DNA from: CAWIOX01 sp963837775 | Lineage (GTDB): Bacteria; Pseudomonadota; Gammaproteobacteria; Burkholderiales; Burkholderiaceae_D | DNA length: 64,000 bases | Direction of reading: 5' to 3' | Assembly: GCA_963837775.1 (NCBI GenBank) | Contig: CAWIOX010000008.1 | Span: forward strand, 62,001-126,000 | In this document: piece after piece, positions 43,856-54,074 of the stretch | Numbering within the stretch: the stretch's first letter is position 1 | Layout of the letters: every line of letters starts with the position of its first letter | Notes under the pieces: model-generated | Databases searched by the model: none | Seen by the model: the letters and a program-made list of their open reading frames with translations, nothing else | Told to the model about the DNA's origin: nothing | Position numbers and translations under genes: made by a program

Positions 43856-46800
43856 ATGTGGTTCACCCGCATCAGTATCGGCAATCCGGTGCTGGCCACC
43901 ATGATGATGGTCGCCTTCGTGGTGCTGGGCCTGTTTTCCTACCAGCGGCTGCGGGTCGACCAGTTTCCCGACATCAACTTCCCGGTGGTGGTGGTGCAGA
44001 CCGATTATCCGGGCGCATCGCCCGAAACGGTCGAGTCCGACGTCACGCGCAAGGTCGAGGAAGCGGTCAACACCATCACCGGCATCAACAGCCTGACCTC
44101 GCGCTCGTATGAAGGCACCTCGGTGGTCATCATCGAGTTCAAGCTCGACCGTCGATCCGGCGCAGGCGGCGCAGGACGTGCGCGAAAAGGTCGCGCTGAT
44201 CAAGTCCGCCGTTCCGCAACGAAGTCAAGGAGCCGCGCGTGACCCGCTTCGATCCGGCCGACCGCCCGATCTTCTCGATTTCGGTCACCAATGATGCCAG
44301 GCTCAAGCAGCGCAGCTTTCGCGACCTGACCACGATCGCCGACCAGGTGGTCAAGAAGCGGCTGGAAAACGTGCGCGGCGTCGGCTCGGTCACGCTGGTC
44401 GGCGGCATCAAGCGCGAGATCCAGATCTTACGTCAAGCCGACCGAGCATGGAGGCGCTCGGGCATCGGCGTCGACCAGGTCATCGCCGCGGTGCGCAACG
44501 AAAACCAGGAACTGCCGACCGGCGCGATCCGCTCGCGCGAGCAACGAGAAAGTGGTGCAGGTGCAGGGCCGCATCCGGCAGCCGGAAGAGTTCGGCGACA
44601 TCATCGTCGCGCGGCGCGGCGGCCAGCCGGTCAAGCTGTCGCAGGTCGCCGACATCGTCGACGGCCAGCAGGAGCAGGAAAGCCTGGCGCTGTACAACGG
44701 CCAGCGCACGCTGGCGCTGGACGTGCTGAAGGCGCAGGGCGAAAACACGATCGAGGTGGTCGACGGCCTGCAAGCCGCGCTGAAAGAGCTGGCAGCCGCG
44801 GCTGCACGCCGTATCCCGGCGTCAAGGTCGAAGTCGATCACGCGACGGCTCGCGCCAGATCCGGGTCGGCGGTCGACAACGTCGCAAGCACGCTGATCGA
44901 AGGCGCGCTGCTGACCATCCTGATCGTGTTCCTGTTCCTGAATTCCTGGCGCTCCACCGTGATCACCGGCCTGACGCTGCCGATGTCGCTGATCGGCACC
45001 TTCCTGTTCATGAACCTGTTCGGCTTCACCATCAACATGATCACGCTGATGGCGCTGTCGCTGTGCGTCGGGCCTGCTGATCGACGATGCGATCGTGGTG
45101 CGCGAGAACATCGTGCGCCATGTCGGCATGAAGTGAACGGCAAGTCAAGGACCACAAGACCGCGGCGCTGGAAGGCACCGCCGAAATCGGCCTGGCGGTG
45201 CTGGCGACCACGCTGTCGATCGTCGCGGTGTTCCTGCCGGTCGGCTTCATGGGCGGCATCATCGGCAAGCTTCTTCCACCAGTTCGGCGTCACCGTCGTC
45301 GGCCGCGGTGCTGATCTCGATGTTCGTCTAGCTTCACGCTGGACCCGATGCTGTCGTCGATCTGGCACGACCCGGATGTGCACGGCAAGCCGGAAGGCCA
45401 GCCGCGCGGCCTGTACGCCAACACCATCGGCCGCGTACTGGCGCAGTTCGACGCGCCTGGTCGACTGGTTTTCACGCACCTATCAGGTGCTGCTGAAATG
45501 GTCGCTGCGGCACCGCGTGCTGACGCTGCTGATCGCGCTGTCCACCTTCATCGCCGGCCTGGCGCTGCCGGCCAGCGGCCTGATCGGCACCGAATTCGTG
45601 CCGAAGGCGGACTATTCCGAAACCGGCGTCAACTTCTACACGCCGGTCGGCTCGTCGCTGGAACTGACCGAGAGCAAGGTGCATCAGGTCGAAGCGGTGC
45701 TGCGCGAGTTCCCCGAAGTGCAGGTACACCTATGCCACCGTCAATACCGGCAATGCGCAGGGCAAGAACTACGCGACCGTCTTCGTGCGCCTGATCGCCG
45801 CGCGCCAAGCGCCAGCGCAGCGACCACGCAGATGACCGCCGCCGCTGCGCGAGCGGCTGTCGCAGCATCGCCGGCATCACCGTGACCCACATCGGCTCGC
45901 TCGACGGCGTCGGCGGCGACAGCAAGCAGATCCGCCTCAGCCTGGAAGGCAGCGACCTGGCGCAACTGGCCCGGCTGTCGGAGCAAGCGCAGCAGAAGCT
46001 GCGCGCGATCCCGGCCTGGTCGACCTCGACTCCAGCCTGAAAGCCGCCAAGCCGACCATCTCGGTCGAGCCGAAGCGCGACGCTGGCGGCCGACCTCGGG
46101 CATCGGCGTGGCGCAAATCGGCGGCGCCTTGCGGCCGCTGCTGGCCGGCGAAGCGGCCAGCAGCTGGCGCGCGCCGGACGACGAGAACTACGACGTCAAC
46201 GTGCGCCTGGCGCCCTCCGACCGCAACACCAGCGACGACCTGGCGCGCCTGATGCTCGACCAGCAGCCACAGCAATGCCGACGGCTCGCCCAAGATGGTG
46301 CCGCTGCGCCAGGTGGCGAACATCATCGCCGACCACCGGCGCCAACCAGATCAACCGGCGCGACCTGAACCGCGAAGTCGAGATCATCGGCCAACGTGGT
46401 CGGCCGCTCGGCCGGGCGAAGTCAGCGCCGACGTCAAGCAAGCGCTGGACAGCATGCAATGGCCAGCCCGGCTACCGCTACCAGATCGGCGGCTCGACCA
46501 AGAACATGCAGGAATCGTTCGGCTATGCGCTGTCGGCGCTGGCGCTGGCGGTGATCTTCATCTACATGATCCTGGCTCGCAGTTCGGCAGCTTCCTGCAG
46601 CCGATGGCGATCATGACGTCGCTGCCGCTGACCCTGATCGGCGTGTTGCTGGCGCTGCTGATCGTTCCGCTCGACGCTGAACATGTTCTCCATCATCGGC
46701 TTCATCATGCTGATGGGGCTGGTGACCAAGAACGCGATCCTGCTGGTCGATTTCGCCAATCAGATGCGGCGTGCCGGCATGAGCCAGCACCGACGCGCTG

Positions 46801-47046
46801 CTGGAAGCGGCCCAGGTGCGGCTGCGCCCGATCCTGATGACCACGCTGGCGATGATCTTCGGCATGGTGCCGCTGGCCTTCGGCCTGGCCGAAGGCTCCG
46901 AGCAGCGCGCGCCGATGGGCCAGGCGGTGATCGGCGGCATCATCACCTCGTCGCTGCTGACGCTGGTGGTGGTGCCGGTGATCTACACCTACCTCGACGA
47001 CATCGCGGCCTGGTTCAAGCGCAAGCTGCGCCCCGACTCCAGGTTA
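43856..47046 (+). pseudogene. RND efflux permease (AcrB/MexF type), about 20 single-base insertions
   Basis: It starts MWFTRISIGNPVLATMMMVA. Pieces of a complete hydrophobe/amphiphile exporter follow in order: DQFPDINFPVVVVQTDYPGA; ARSGSAVDNVASTLIEGALL; NMITLMALSLCVG then LLIDDAIVV (Asp pair of the proton relay); IGLAVLATTLSIVAVFLPVG; SFTLDPMLSSIWHD; the second-half GFIMLMGLVTKNAILLVDFA; and VPVIYTYLDDIAAWF at the end. The frame is broken every 100-250 bp by one extra base, e.g. near 44150, 44215 and 44545. Substitutions are few, so this may be sequence error rather than decay. The true stop is uncertain (47046 or shortly after). Confidence 0.82.
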
Positions 47047-47140
47047 GCGCAGCCTGCGGCCGACTATCGATATACCGGCCGAGTGACATGGCCGTTTGAT
47101 AAAATAGCAGTTTTTTCCTTACAGCTTTTAGGGCACAACC

Positions 47141-47806
47141 ATGAACATCGAACAAGCCCGTTTCAACATGATCGAACAGCAAATCCGTCCATGGGATGTG
47201 CTGGAACAAGACGTACTCGACCTGCTGCTGGTGGTCAAACGCGAGGATTTCGTCCCCGCCGCCTACAAGGGCCTGGCTTTCATGGATACCGAACTGCCGC
47301 TGCCATGCGGCGAAAACATGCTCACCCCGAAGCTGGAAGCGCGCATCCTGCAGGAAATCGCACCGAAAAAACACGAAGACGTGCTGGAGATCGGCACCGG
47401 TTCAGGCTACATGGCCGCGCTGCTGTCGTACAAGGCGCGCCATGTGCTGTCGGTAGAGATCGAACCCGAACTGAAAGCGCTGGCTGAAAAAAACCTCAAG
47501 GCCAACCACATCCACAATGTCACCGTGGCACAAGGCAACGGCGCGCAGGGCTGGGTCCGCACCGACGGCCACGGCGCACCGTATGACGCAATCGTGATCT
47601 CCGGCTCGCTGCCAATGTTGCCCGAGGCATTCCTGCAGCAACTCAAAATCGGCGGCCGCATCTTTGCGATCATCGGTGAAGCGCCGGTGATGACGGCAAA
47701 CATCATCACCCGCGTATCGGAAACCGCCTACGACACGGTCAAGCTGTTCGAAACCTGCGTCAAGCCGCTGCGTGAAGCGCAAACGCCGTCGCATTTCAAA
47801 TTCTGA
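47141..47806 (+). CDS. pcm: Protein-L-isoaspartate O-methyltransferase family protein
   Basis: A 221-residue SAM-dependent enzyme. N-terminal FNMIEQQIRPWDVLEQDVLD is typical of the betaproteobacterial Pcm branch. The SAM motif is DVLEIGTGSGYMAALLSYKA, then VLSVEIEPELKALAEKNLKA and YDAIVISGSLPMLPEAFLQQ. The family repairs isoaspartyl residues in damaged proteins. It is 9 bp upstream of the rhodanese gene and followed by tolC, a conserved trio. Confidence 0.92.
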   Translation: MNIEQARFNMIEQQIRPWDVLEQDVLDLLLVVKREDFVPAAYKGLAFMDTELPLPCGENMLTPKLEARILQEIAPKKHEDVLEIGTGSGYMAALLSYKARHVLSVEIEPELKALAEKNLKANHIHNVTVAQGNGAQGWVRTDGHGAPYDAIVISGSLPMLPEAFLQQLKIGGRIFAIIGEAPVMTANIITRVSETAYDTVKLFETCVKPLREAQTPSHFKF

Positions 47807-47815
47807 GGAATCCTC

Positions 47816-48139
47816 ATGCAACAAATCACCGCGCCGGAACTGGCCCGACTGCTGGCCGATGCATCGCAGCCCAAACCGGTCTTGCTGGATGTCCGCGAGC
47901 CCTGGGAATTCCAGACTTGCCATATCGAGGGAGCGATCTCGCTGCCGATGAATGCGATTCCTGCGCGGCAGGAAGAACTGGACCCGGAAGCGCCGATCGT
48001 CTGCATCTGCCATCACGGCGCGCGCAGCATGCAGGTCGCCTATTTCCTGGAGCGCAACGGTTTCACGCAGATCAGCAACCTGACCGGCGGCGTCCATGCG
48101 TGGGCGCAGCAGGTCGACAGCACGATGCCGACTTACTGA
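47816..48139 (+). CDS. Rhodanese-like domain protein
   Basis: A 107-residue single-domain sulfurtransferase: LLDVREPWEFQTCHIEGAIS, active-site loop CICHHGARSMQVAYFLERNG with the catalytic Cys, and closing LTGGVHAWAQQVD. It likely transfers sulfane sulfur or serves a redox role; the substrate is not known. It sits between pcm and tolC. Confidence 0.9.
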   Translation: MQQITAPELARLLADASQPKPVLLDVREPWEFQTCHIEGAISLPMNAIPARQEELDPEAPIVCICHHGARSMQVAYFLERNGFTQISNLTGGVHAWAQQVDSTMPTY

Positions 48140-48195
48140 CGCCAGCTTTTACCGACCGATCCCGACTTACCTGACCGACTGCACCGGAGAACCCC

Positions 48196-49482
48196 ATGCG
48201 CACCCCCCTCATCGCCGCCCTCATCGCCAGCGCCTTCCTGTCGCTGAACGCCCAGGCGGCCGATCTGCTGCAAACCTACCAGCAGGCGCTGGCCAACGAT
48301 GCCCAGTTTGCCAGTGCCCGCGCGGCGCTGGCCGCAGGACAGGAAAAGCTGCCGCAGGGGCGGGCCGGGCTGCTGCCGACAGTCGGCGTCGGCGGCAGTT
48401 ACAGTCGCATCGACATTCAGGATATTCCGAACTATTCGTCCAACAGCTACACGCTGGCGCTGTCGCAGCCGCTGTTCCGCTGGGCCAACTGGCAGCAATA
48501 TGAACAGAGCAAACTGGCGGTAGCGGGCAGTGAAGCGCAATTCGCGCAAGCGCAGCAGGATCTGATGCTGCGCGTGGCGCAAGCCTATTTCGACGTGCTG
48601 GCGTCGCAGGACAATATCCGCTTCGTGCAGTCGCAAAAAACCGCGATCACCGAACAACTGGCAGCGGCCAAGCGCAACTTCGAAGTCGGCACCACCACCA
48701 TCACCGACACGCACGAAGCGCAAGCTCGCTACGATCTGGCGCTGGCCCAGGAATTCGCCGCACTGAGCGACCTGGAGATCAAGCGCGCCGCACTGCAGCA
48801 GATCATCGGCAGCACGCCCGGCGCATTGTCCACGCTGAAACCCGGCGCCACCATCAGCGCTCCCAACCCGGAGCGGATCGATAACTGGGTCGATTCTGCC
48901 GAACAGCAGAATTACGGCGTGATCGGTGCCCAAATCGCGCTGGAAAGCGCGCAACGCGATATCTCCAGAAATCGCGCCGGCCATTATCCGACCCTGGATC
49001 TGGTTGCCAGCCGCAGCCACGCGGCCCAGAACACTGCCAGCACCACCGCCGGCAACAGCAATGCGATCGGCGTCCAGTGGAACATCCCCTTATTTTCCGG
49101 TTTCGCCGTCACCAGCAGGGTGCGCGAATCGATTGCGCTGGAAGACAAGGCGCGCAACGATCTGGAGACCGTCCGCCGCAACGCGGCCCAGGGCGCACGC
49201 CAGTCGTATCTGGGCGTCACCAGCGGCCTGGCCCAGGTCAAGGCGCTGGAAGCGGCCGAGATTTCCAGCCAGTCGGCGCTGGATTCCAACAAGCTCGGTT
49301 ATGAAGTCGGGGTCCGCATCAACATCGACGTGCTCAATGCGCAGCAGCAGTTGTTTGCCACCCAGCAGAGCCTGGCCAAAGCCCGTTACGACACGATCGT
49401 CAACGGCCTGAAGCTGAAATCGACCGCAGGCACGCTGCGGGAAGAGGATGTGGCGCAGGTGAATGCGCTGCTGACGCCGTAA
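48196..49482 (+). CDS. tolC: TolC family outer membrane protein
   Basis: 428 residues. Signal peptide MRTPLIAALIASAFLSLNAQ-A precedes ADLLQTYQQALANDAQFASA. Two OEP repeats follow, each with long helices (AQAYFDVLASQDNIRFVQSQ; SYLGVTSGLAQVKALEAAEI) and the closing EVGVRINIDVLNAQQQLFAT. It forms the outer-membrane channel for RND and type I export systems, including presumably the pump encoded just upstream. Element copy F follows its stop. Confidence 0.94.
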   Translation: MRTPLIAALIASAFLSLNAQAADLLQTYQQALANDAQFASARAALAAGQEKLPQGRAGLLPTVGVGGSYSRIDIQDIPNYSSNSYTLALSQPLFRWANWQQYEQSKLAVAGSEAQFAQAQQDLMLRVAQAYFDVLASQDNIRFVQSQKTAITEQLAAAKRNFEVGTTTITDTHEAQARYDLALAQEFAALSDLEIKRAALQQIIGSTPGALSTLKPGATISAPNPERIDNWVDSAEQQNYGVIGAQIALESAQRDISRNRAGHYPTLDLVASRSHAAQNTASTTAGNSNAIGVQWNIPLFSGFAVTSRVRESIALEDKARNDLETVRRNAAQGARQSYLGVTSGLAQVKALEAAEISSQSALDSNKLGYEVGVRINIDVLNAQQQLFATQQSLAKARYDTIVNGLKLKSTAGTLREEDVAQVNALLTP

Positions 49483-49539
49483 TGATTGACTAACAATGCT
49501 GAAGGCGGAAGACGCTGCGCTGTTCCGCCCTACCGGATA

Positions 49540-49622
49540 AATATACTCACCCGTGTATTTTTTAAAGACCAATGAAATCATGCGGCTATTCAGGTGTTTT
49601 ACCGGATACTCCCGCAAATATG
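49540..49622 (+). repeat. Dispersed 85-bp intergenic element, copy F
   Basis: Left end AAATATACTCACCCGTGTAT, middle ACCAATGAAATCATGCGGCT, right end TTTTACCGGATACTCCCGCA. It lies between convergent tolC and the GGDEF/EAL gene, with the right end 26 bp from the latter's stop. Confidence 0.85.
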
Positions 49623-49647
49623 CAATTGAAACATTCGTCGCATGTCG

Positions 49648-52600
49648 CTACGCGGTTGCCAGCGGCAGCAAGCCATCCTGCGCCAGGATCTGCGTGAAAG
49701 CCTCGGCCGGCACCGGCTTGCTGAAATAATAGCCCTGCATCTCGTTGCAGCCATGCTGCTGCAGATAAGCCAGTTGCGCTGCCGTCTCGACCCCTTCGGC
49801 AATCACATCGAGCTGCAGGTTATGCGCCAAAGAAATAATCGATACCACGATCGCGGCATCGTTCGATGCATGGGTAATGTCGCGCACGAAGGACTGGTCG
49901 ATCTTCAGCGCATCGATCGGCAGCCGTTTCAGGTACGACAGGCTGGAGTAACCGGTGCCAAAATCATCGACCGACAACTGCACACCGAGCGCCTTCAGGT
50001 CGTGCAGGATGCCGATCGCATGCTCGACGTCGGTCATCAGCAGGCTTTCCGTCAACTCGATTTCAAGATACTGAGGAGCAAGTCCGGTTTCTTCCAGCAC
50101 CGCAGCGATCGATTGCACCAGGTCCGGCTGCGTGAACTGGCGCGCCGACAGATTGACCGCAACCCGCAACTGTCCGAGACCGGCCTGCTGCCATGCCTTG
50201 TTCTGGGCGCAGGCATTGCGCAGCACCCAGGCGCCGATCGGAATGATCAGGCCGGTTTCCTCGGCCAGCCCGATGAAGCGCAGCGGCGCAACCATGCCCA
50301 GCGTCGGATGCTGCCAGCGGATCAGTGTTTCCATGCCGATAATACGGCCGCTGCGCGCATCGACCTGCGGCTGGTAGTGCAACACGAACTCTTGCCGCTC
50401 GATCGCATTGCGCAAATCAGCCTCGATGCGCAGCCGCTCGATCAGGCGCTCGTTCATGGCCGGCGTGAAGAACTGGAAGTTGTTGCGTCCGGTCTCCTTG
50501 GCCCGATACATCGCAATGTCGGCATGCTTGATCAGGGTTTCCGGGGTCGCGCCATCGTTCGGATACACCGCCACGCCGATACTGCAGCCGAGGATGAACT
50601 CGTGGCCTTCGATCGTCAGCGGCCGCGCCACGGTATCCTTGATGCGCTGCACGATGCTGGCGGCCAGATGCTCGTCCATGCGCTCGGGCAAGACCAGCAC
50701 GAATTCATCGCCGCCCAGCCGCGCCACGGTATCGGTTTCGCGCATGGCTGACTGCAGCCTTGCGGCAATCGTATTGAGCAGCGTATCGCCGGCCTTGTGG
50801 CCCAGGCTGTCGTTGACGAACTTGAAACGGTCGAGATCGAGGAACACCACCCAAACCGGACGCGTGTAACGAGCGGCAAAGGCAATCGCCTGCGACAGGC
50901 GATCCTGCAGCATCAGGCGGTTGGGCAAGCCGGTCAAGCCATCGTGGTGGGCCTGATGTTCAAGCTCTGTCGCATACTGGCGCCGGCTGGCCTCCGCCCG
51001 CAATGCGGTAATGCCGTAAGCCAGATTGTCGGCCAGCTCCTGCGCCACCCTGACCTCATCGGCTCTGAAGGTGTCTGCCTGTTGTGCATACACGGTGAGC
51101 GCGCCGAGTATCTTGTTGCCGGCTTTCAGCGGCAGCGACATGGCGGCCACAATCTGATGCCTGACGAAAAACTCACGCCACGGCGCAATCAGGGCATTGG
51201 TCTGCAAGTCTTTCAAAACGATGACCTGGCCTTTGCGGATGGCGCTTCCGGTAGGACCCTTAGCCGTTTCCGCATCACCCCAGCTGATATGGCTGATCAT
51301 CGAAATGAGCGCGCCCGGGTCGGCTTCGGCCAGCGCGGCGGGCCGCACTGTTCTGGCATCGTCGTGCTCGGCATAGCCAACCCAGACAAACGGATAGCCG
51401 CTGATTTCGCGCACGATGCGGCAGATCTCGGTCAACAGCGCAGATTCATCCGTGGCACGCACCAGCGCCCGGTTGCATGCGCTGAGCACCCGCAATGAAA
51501 GATCGAGCCGCTTGCGCTCGGAAATATCGAGCATGATGCCGATCGTGGCAGCCTTGCCGTCGAGTTGCATGGTCGAACCGAACACCTCGACATCAAACAT
51601 CGAACCGTCTTTGCGGTGCGCGCGACGCTCATAATTGACTTCCAGGAGTTCGCCGCGCAGACGTTTCTGCATGTTTTCTTCAACCTGCATCCGGTCAACT
51701 TCCGCCACCAGGTCGAATACGCCGACCGACGCAATCATCTCGTCCTGCCGGTAGGCAAACATGTCGGCCATTTTTGAGTTGACAAAACGGAAACGCCCAT
51801 CCTGAACGATATACACGCCCACCACAGAATTTTCGGCGAAACCGCGGAACATCGATTCCGCCTGTTTCAGATTGTGCCGATCCAGCTCGATGTCCGAGAT
51901 CAGGCTGCCTATGCGTTGCGCGGAATAATTGAAGCTGGTGGCAAGCTGACCAATTTCATCGGCGGATTGATGCGTGGCGCGGGACTCATAATTGCCTTCT
52001 GCCAGTTCGCGGCTGCGCTGCACCAGTTCTCGCAGCGGATGGATGATCTGGCGCCGGACAGCCAGGAATACGGCACCCAGCACGATCGCATCGAGCAACA
52101 ACAGGGCATACAATCCGCCCAACGCGCGCACTTGCGCCTGTTGCGCATCGATGCTCAGATCGCGCACCAGGTTCTCGGCATCCGCCAGTTGACGCGCAGC
52201 ATCCACAGTGACCACGTCGAGTGCCGCAATCGAACCTGCCCTGTCGGGGGTATCGACCAACGCCGCCACGACATGACTGCGATAGGCTATCCAGTCCTTG
52301 CGTGCAGTGACCAACTGCGTGCGGTATCTGGGCGGCAGCGTCTTGACGCTGCTGCCAAACACCTGCCCACCGCGCTCCAGGCTTGACAGTGCTGCTTCGA
52401 AAGCATCCAGCGTCTCGCTGACCTTATTCTTATCGATGGCCTGCCCATACAGCACCTTGGTCGCTTCAAAGGCTATTTTCTGGCTCAGCATGCGCATCTT
52501 GCCGGCGACATTCATGATTTCGGCTGCACCGTTGAGTTCGCCCAACATGCTGCGCGCCACCAGGATATTGGCGGCAGCGACCAGTAACAGTGCAACAAAA

Positions 52601-52689
52601 ACCACAGCCAGCTTCTGGCTGATGCTCAATCCTGGCAAGCGCGGCTCTCGCTGGGGATCCGGTAGATGCTGTGCTAACCCTTCAGACAT
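49648..52689 (-). CDS. Multi-domain sensor with GGDEF and EAL domains
   Basis: 1013 residues from MSEGLAQHLPDPQREP. TM1 is about residues 26-46. A periplasmic helical PilJ/NarX-like domain follows (AAEIMNVAGKMRMLSQKIAF), then TM2 at about 195-212, HAMP to about 267, PAS at about 290-400, GAF at about 420-565, GGDEF at about 590-745 with intact RLGGDEFVLVLPE, and EAL at about 760-1000. The EAL motif reads METLIRW (ETL), with later DDFGTGYSSL and KIDQSFVRDI intact, so phosphodiesterase activity is plausible. It would make and/or degrade cyclic di-GMP in response to a periplasmic or cytoplasmic signal. Confidence 0.93.
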   Translation of the reverse strand: MSEGLAQHLPDPQREPRLPGLSISQKLAVVFVALLLVAAANILVARSMLGELNGAAEIMNVAGKMRMLSQKIAFEATKVLYGQAIDKNKVSETLDAFEAALSSLERGGQVFGSSVKTLPPRYRTQLVTARKDWIAYRSHVVAALVDTPDRAGSIAALDVVTVDAARQLADAENLVRDLSIDAQQAQVRALGGLYALLLLDAIVLGAVFLAVRRQIIHPLRELVQRSRELAEGNYESRATHQSADEIGQLATSFNYSAQRIGSLISDIELDRHNLKQAESMFRGFAENSVVGVYIVQDGRFRFVNSKMADMFAYRQDEMIASVGVFDLVAEVDRMQVEENMQKRLRGELLEVNYERRAHRKDGSMFDVEVFGSTMQLDGKAATIGIMLDISERKRLDLSLRVLSACNRALVRATDESALLTEICRIVREISGYPFVWVGYAEHDDARTVRPAALAEADPGALISMISHISWGDAETAKGPTGSAIRKGQVIVLKDLQTNALIAPWREFFVRHQIVAAMSLPLKAGNKILGALTVYAQQADTFRADEVRVAQELADNLAYGITALRAEASRRQYATELEHQAHHDGLTGLPNRLMLQDRLSQAIAFAARYTRPVWVVFLDLDRFKFVNDSLGHKAGDTLLNTIAARLQSAMRETDTVARLGGDEFVLVLPERMDEHLAASIVQRIKDTVARPLTIEGHEFILGCSIGVAVYPNDGATPETLIKHADIAMYRAKETGRNNFQFFTPAMNERLIERLRIEADLRNAIERQEFVLHYQPQVDARSGRIIGMETLIRWQHPTLGMVAPLRFIGLAEETGLIIPIGAWVLRNACAQNKAWQQAGLGQLRVAVNLSARQFTQPDLVQSIAAVLEETGLAPQYLEIELTESLLMTDVEHAIGILHDLKALGVQLSVDDFGTGYSSLSYLKRLPIDALKIDQSFVRDITHASNDAAIVVSIISLAHNLQLDVIAEGVETAAQLAYLQQHGCNEMQGYYFSKPVPAEAFTQILAQDGLLPLATA

Positions 52690-52781
52690 GATGAACCTAA
52701 TGGAGTAAACGATTTCGATGGCAAGTATGACTTGTTCCGCAGGGAAATACATCCTTGCCCGGCATAAAAAAATGCTTTAAA

Positions 52782-54074
52782 TCAATTTTTCAGCAAAGAG
52801 TGCAGCAAATCCATCGTGCGAGCGGTGGCGCCGCGGTGCTGCTGGGCGAAGGCTTGCGCATGAGCGCCAACGTCCATCATGGCTGCAGGGTCGCGCAACA
52901 AAGCACTCGCATGCCGCAGCATGTCGGCGGCATCCGTCGCCCGTTGCGCGGCGCCGGCGGCAATTGCCTGTTCCGTCACCACGCTGAAATTGAAGGTATG
53001 CGGGCCTAACAAGACCGGTTTGCCAAGCGCACAGGCCTCAATCAGGTTCTGCCCGCCCAGCGGCAACAGGCTGCCGCCGATAAAGGCAACATCGCAGGCC
53101 GCGTAATAGACGAACATTTCGCCCATCGAATCACCCAGCAGCACCTGCACTTCCGGTCCCAGCATGGACGAATCCTGATCCGCACCCAATCGCGAGCGCC
53201 GTTGCAGCGCCAGGCCGCGCGCCTCAATCATGTGCGCCACCTGATCGAAACGCTGCGGATGACGCGGCACGATCAGCAGCAGTGCATCGGCCGGCAGCAC
53301 TTCCCTGGCACCCATGAACGCATCGAGTATCAGCGCCTCTTCACCCTCGCGCGTGCTGGCGCACAGCAACACCGGACGCGCGCCGATCCGGGCCCGCAAT
53401 ATTTGCCCGCCAGCCAGCGCCGCAGCCGGCGGCACCACGTCAAATTTGATGTTGCCGGTAACCAGCACGTTGGCCGCACCCAATTGTCGCAAACGTGCGG
53501 CGTCCTCTGCGGTCTGGGCTGCGACGCAGCTCAGGTTGCGCGCGGCCTGCATCATCAGGGTGGAAAACCGTTGCGCCTTGCGTAATGAACGCGCCGACAG
53601 GCGGGCATTGACCAGCGCCGCCGGCACCTGCTGCGCGACACAGTGCGCGACCAGATTCGGCCAGACTTCCGTTTCCATCAGGATGCATACGCGCGGCTTG
53701 AAGTGGCGCAGGAAGCGCCCCGCCATCCAGCCCGTGTCATACGGCAGATAAGACTGCATCACCCTTGCCCCGTGCTGCGCAAACAGCGCGCGGCCGGTGG
53801 CGCGGCCGGTCGGCGTCATGTGGGTCAGCAGGATAGTGTGATCGGGATAGCTCGCCAGCAAGGCATCGACCAGCGGCTGCGCGGCGCGCGTCTCGCCGAC
53901 CGATACCGCGTGCACCCACAGGATGCGCTGGCCGGCCGCTGCATGACCATAAAAACCCAGCCGCTCGGCCCAGTGCTGGCGGTAGCCGTGTTCCTTGGCC
54001 CCGCGCCGCCACAGACGCAGCAGCACCAGCGGCAAGGCCAGCCACCAGGCCAGCGAATAAAGCAGTAAATGCAT
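52782..54074 (-). CDS. waaA: 3-deoxy-D-manno-octulosonic acid transferase (Kdo transferase)
   Basis: A 430-residue GT30 enzyme that adds Kdo to lipid A precursor at the inner membrane. N-terminal anchor (LLYSLAWWLALPLVLLRLWR), then ILWVHAVSVGETRAAQPLVD and LPYDTGWMAGRFLRHFKPRV, METEVWPNL, and in the C-terminal domain FIGGSLLPLGGQNLIEACAL. The start overlaps the kdoO stop as TGATG, so the two are translationally coupled. It is the central step of the LPS inner-core genes here. Confidence 0.95.
   Translation of the reverse strand: MHLLLYSLAWWLALPLVLLRLWRRGAKEHGYRQHWAERLGFYGHAAAGQRILWVHAVSVGETRAAQPLVDALLASYPDHTILLTHMTPTGRATGRALFAQHGARVMQSYLPYDTGWMAGRFLRHFKPRVCILMETEVWPNLVAHCVAQQVPAALVNARLSARSLRKAQRFSTLMMQAARNLSCVAAQTAEDAARLRQLGAANVLVTGNIKFDVVPPAAALAGGQILRARIGARPVLLCASTREGEEALILDAFMGAREVLPADALLLIVPRHPQRFDQVAHMIEARGLALQRRSRLGADQDSSMLGPEVQVLLGDSMGEMFVYYAACDVAFIGGSLLPLGGQNLIEACALGKPVLLGPHTFNFSVVTEQAIAAGAAQRATDAADMLRHASALLRDPAAMMDVGAHAQAFAQQHRGATARTMDLLHSLLKN

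Noticed and set aside
42674..44203. 509-codon minus-strand frame opposite the RND adaptor
   Set aside because: Shadow; the adaptor on the plus strand has all family motifs.
43856..47046. Programmed frameshifting in the RND gene
   Set aside because: There are far too many breaks (about 20), all in one direction and without slippery sites or conserved stimulators.
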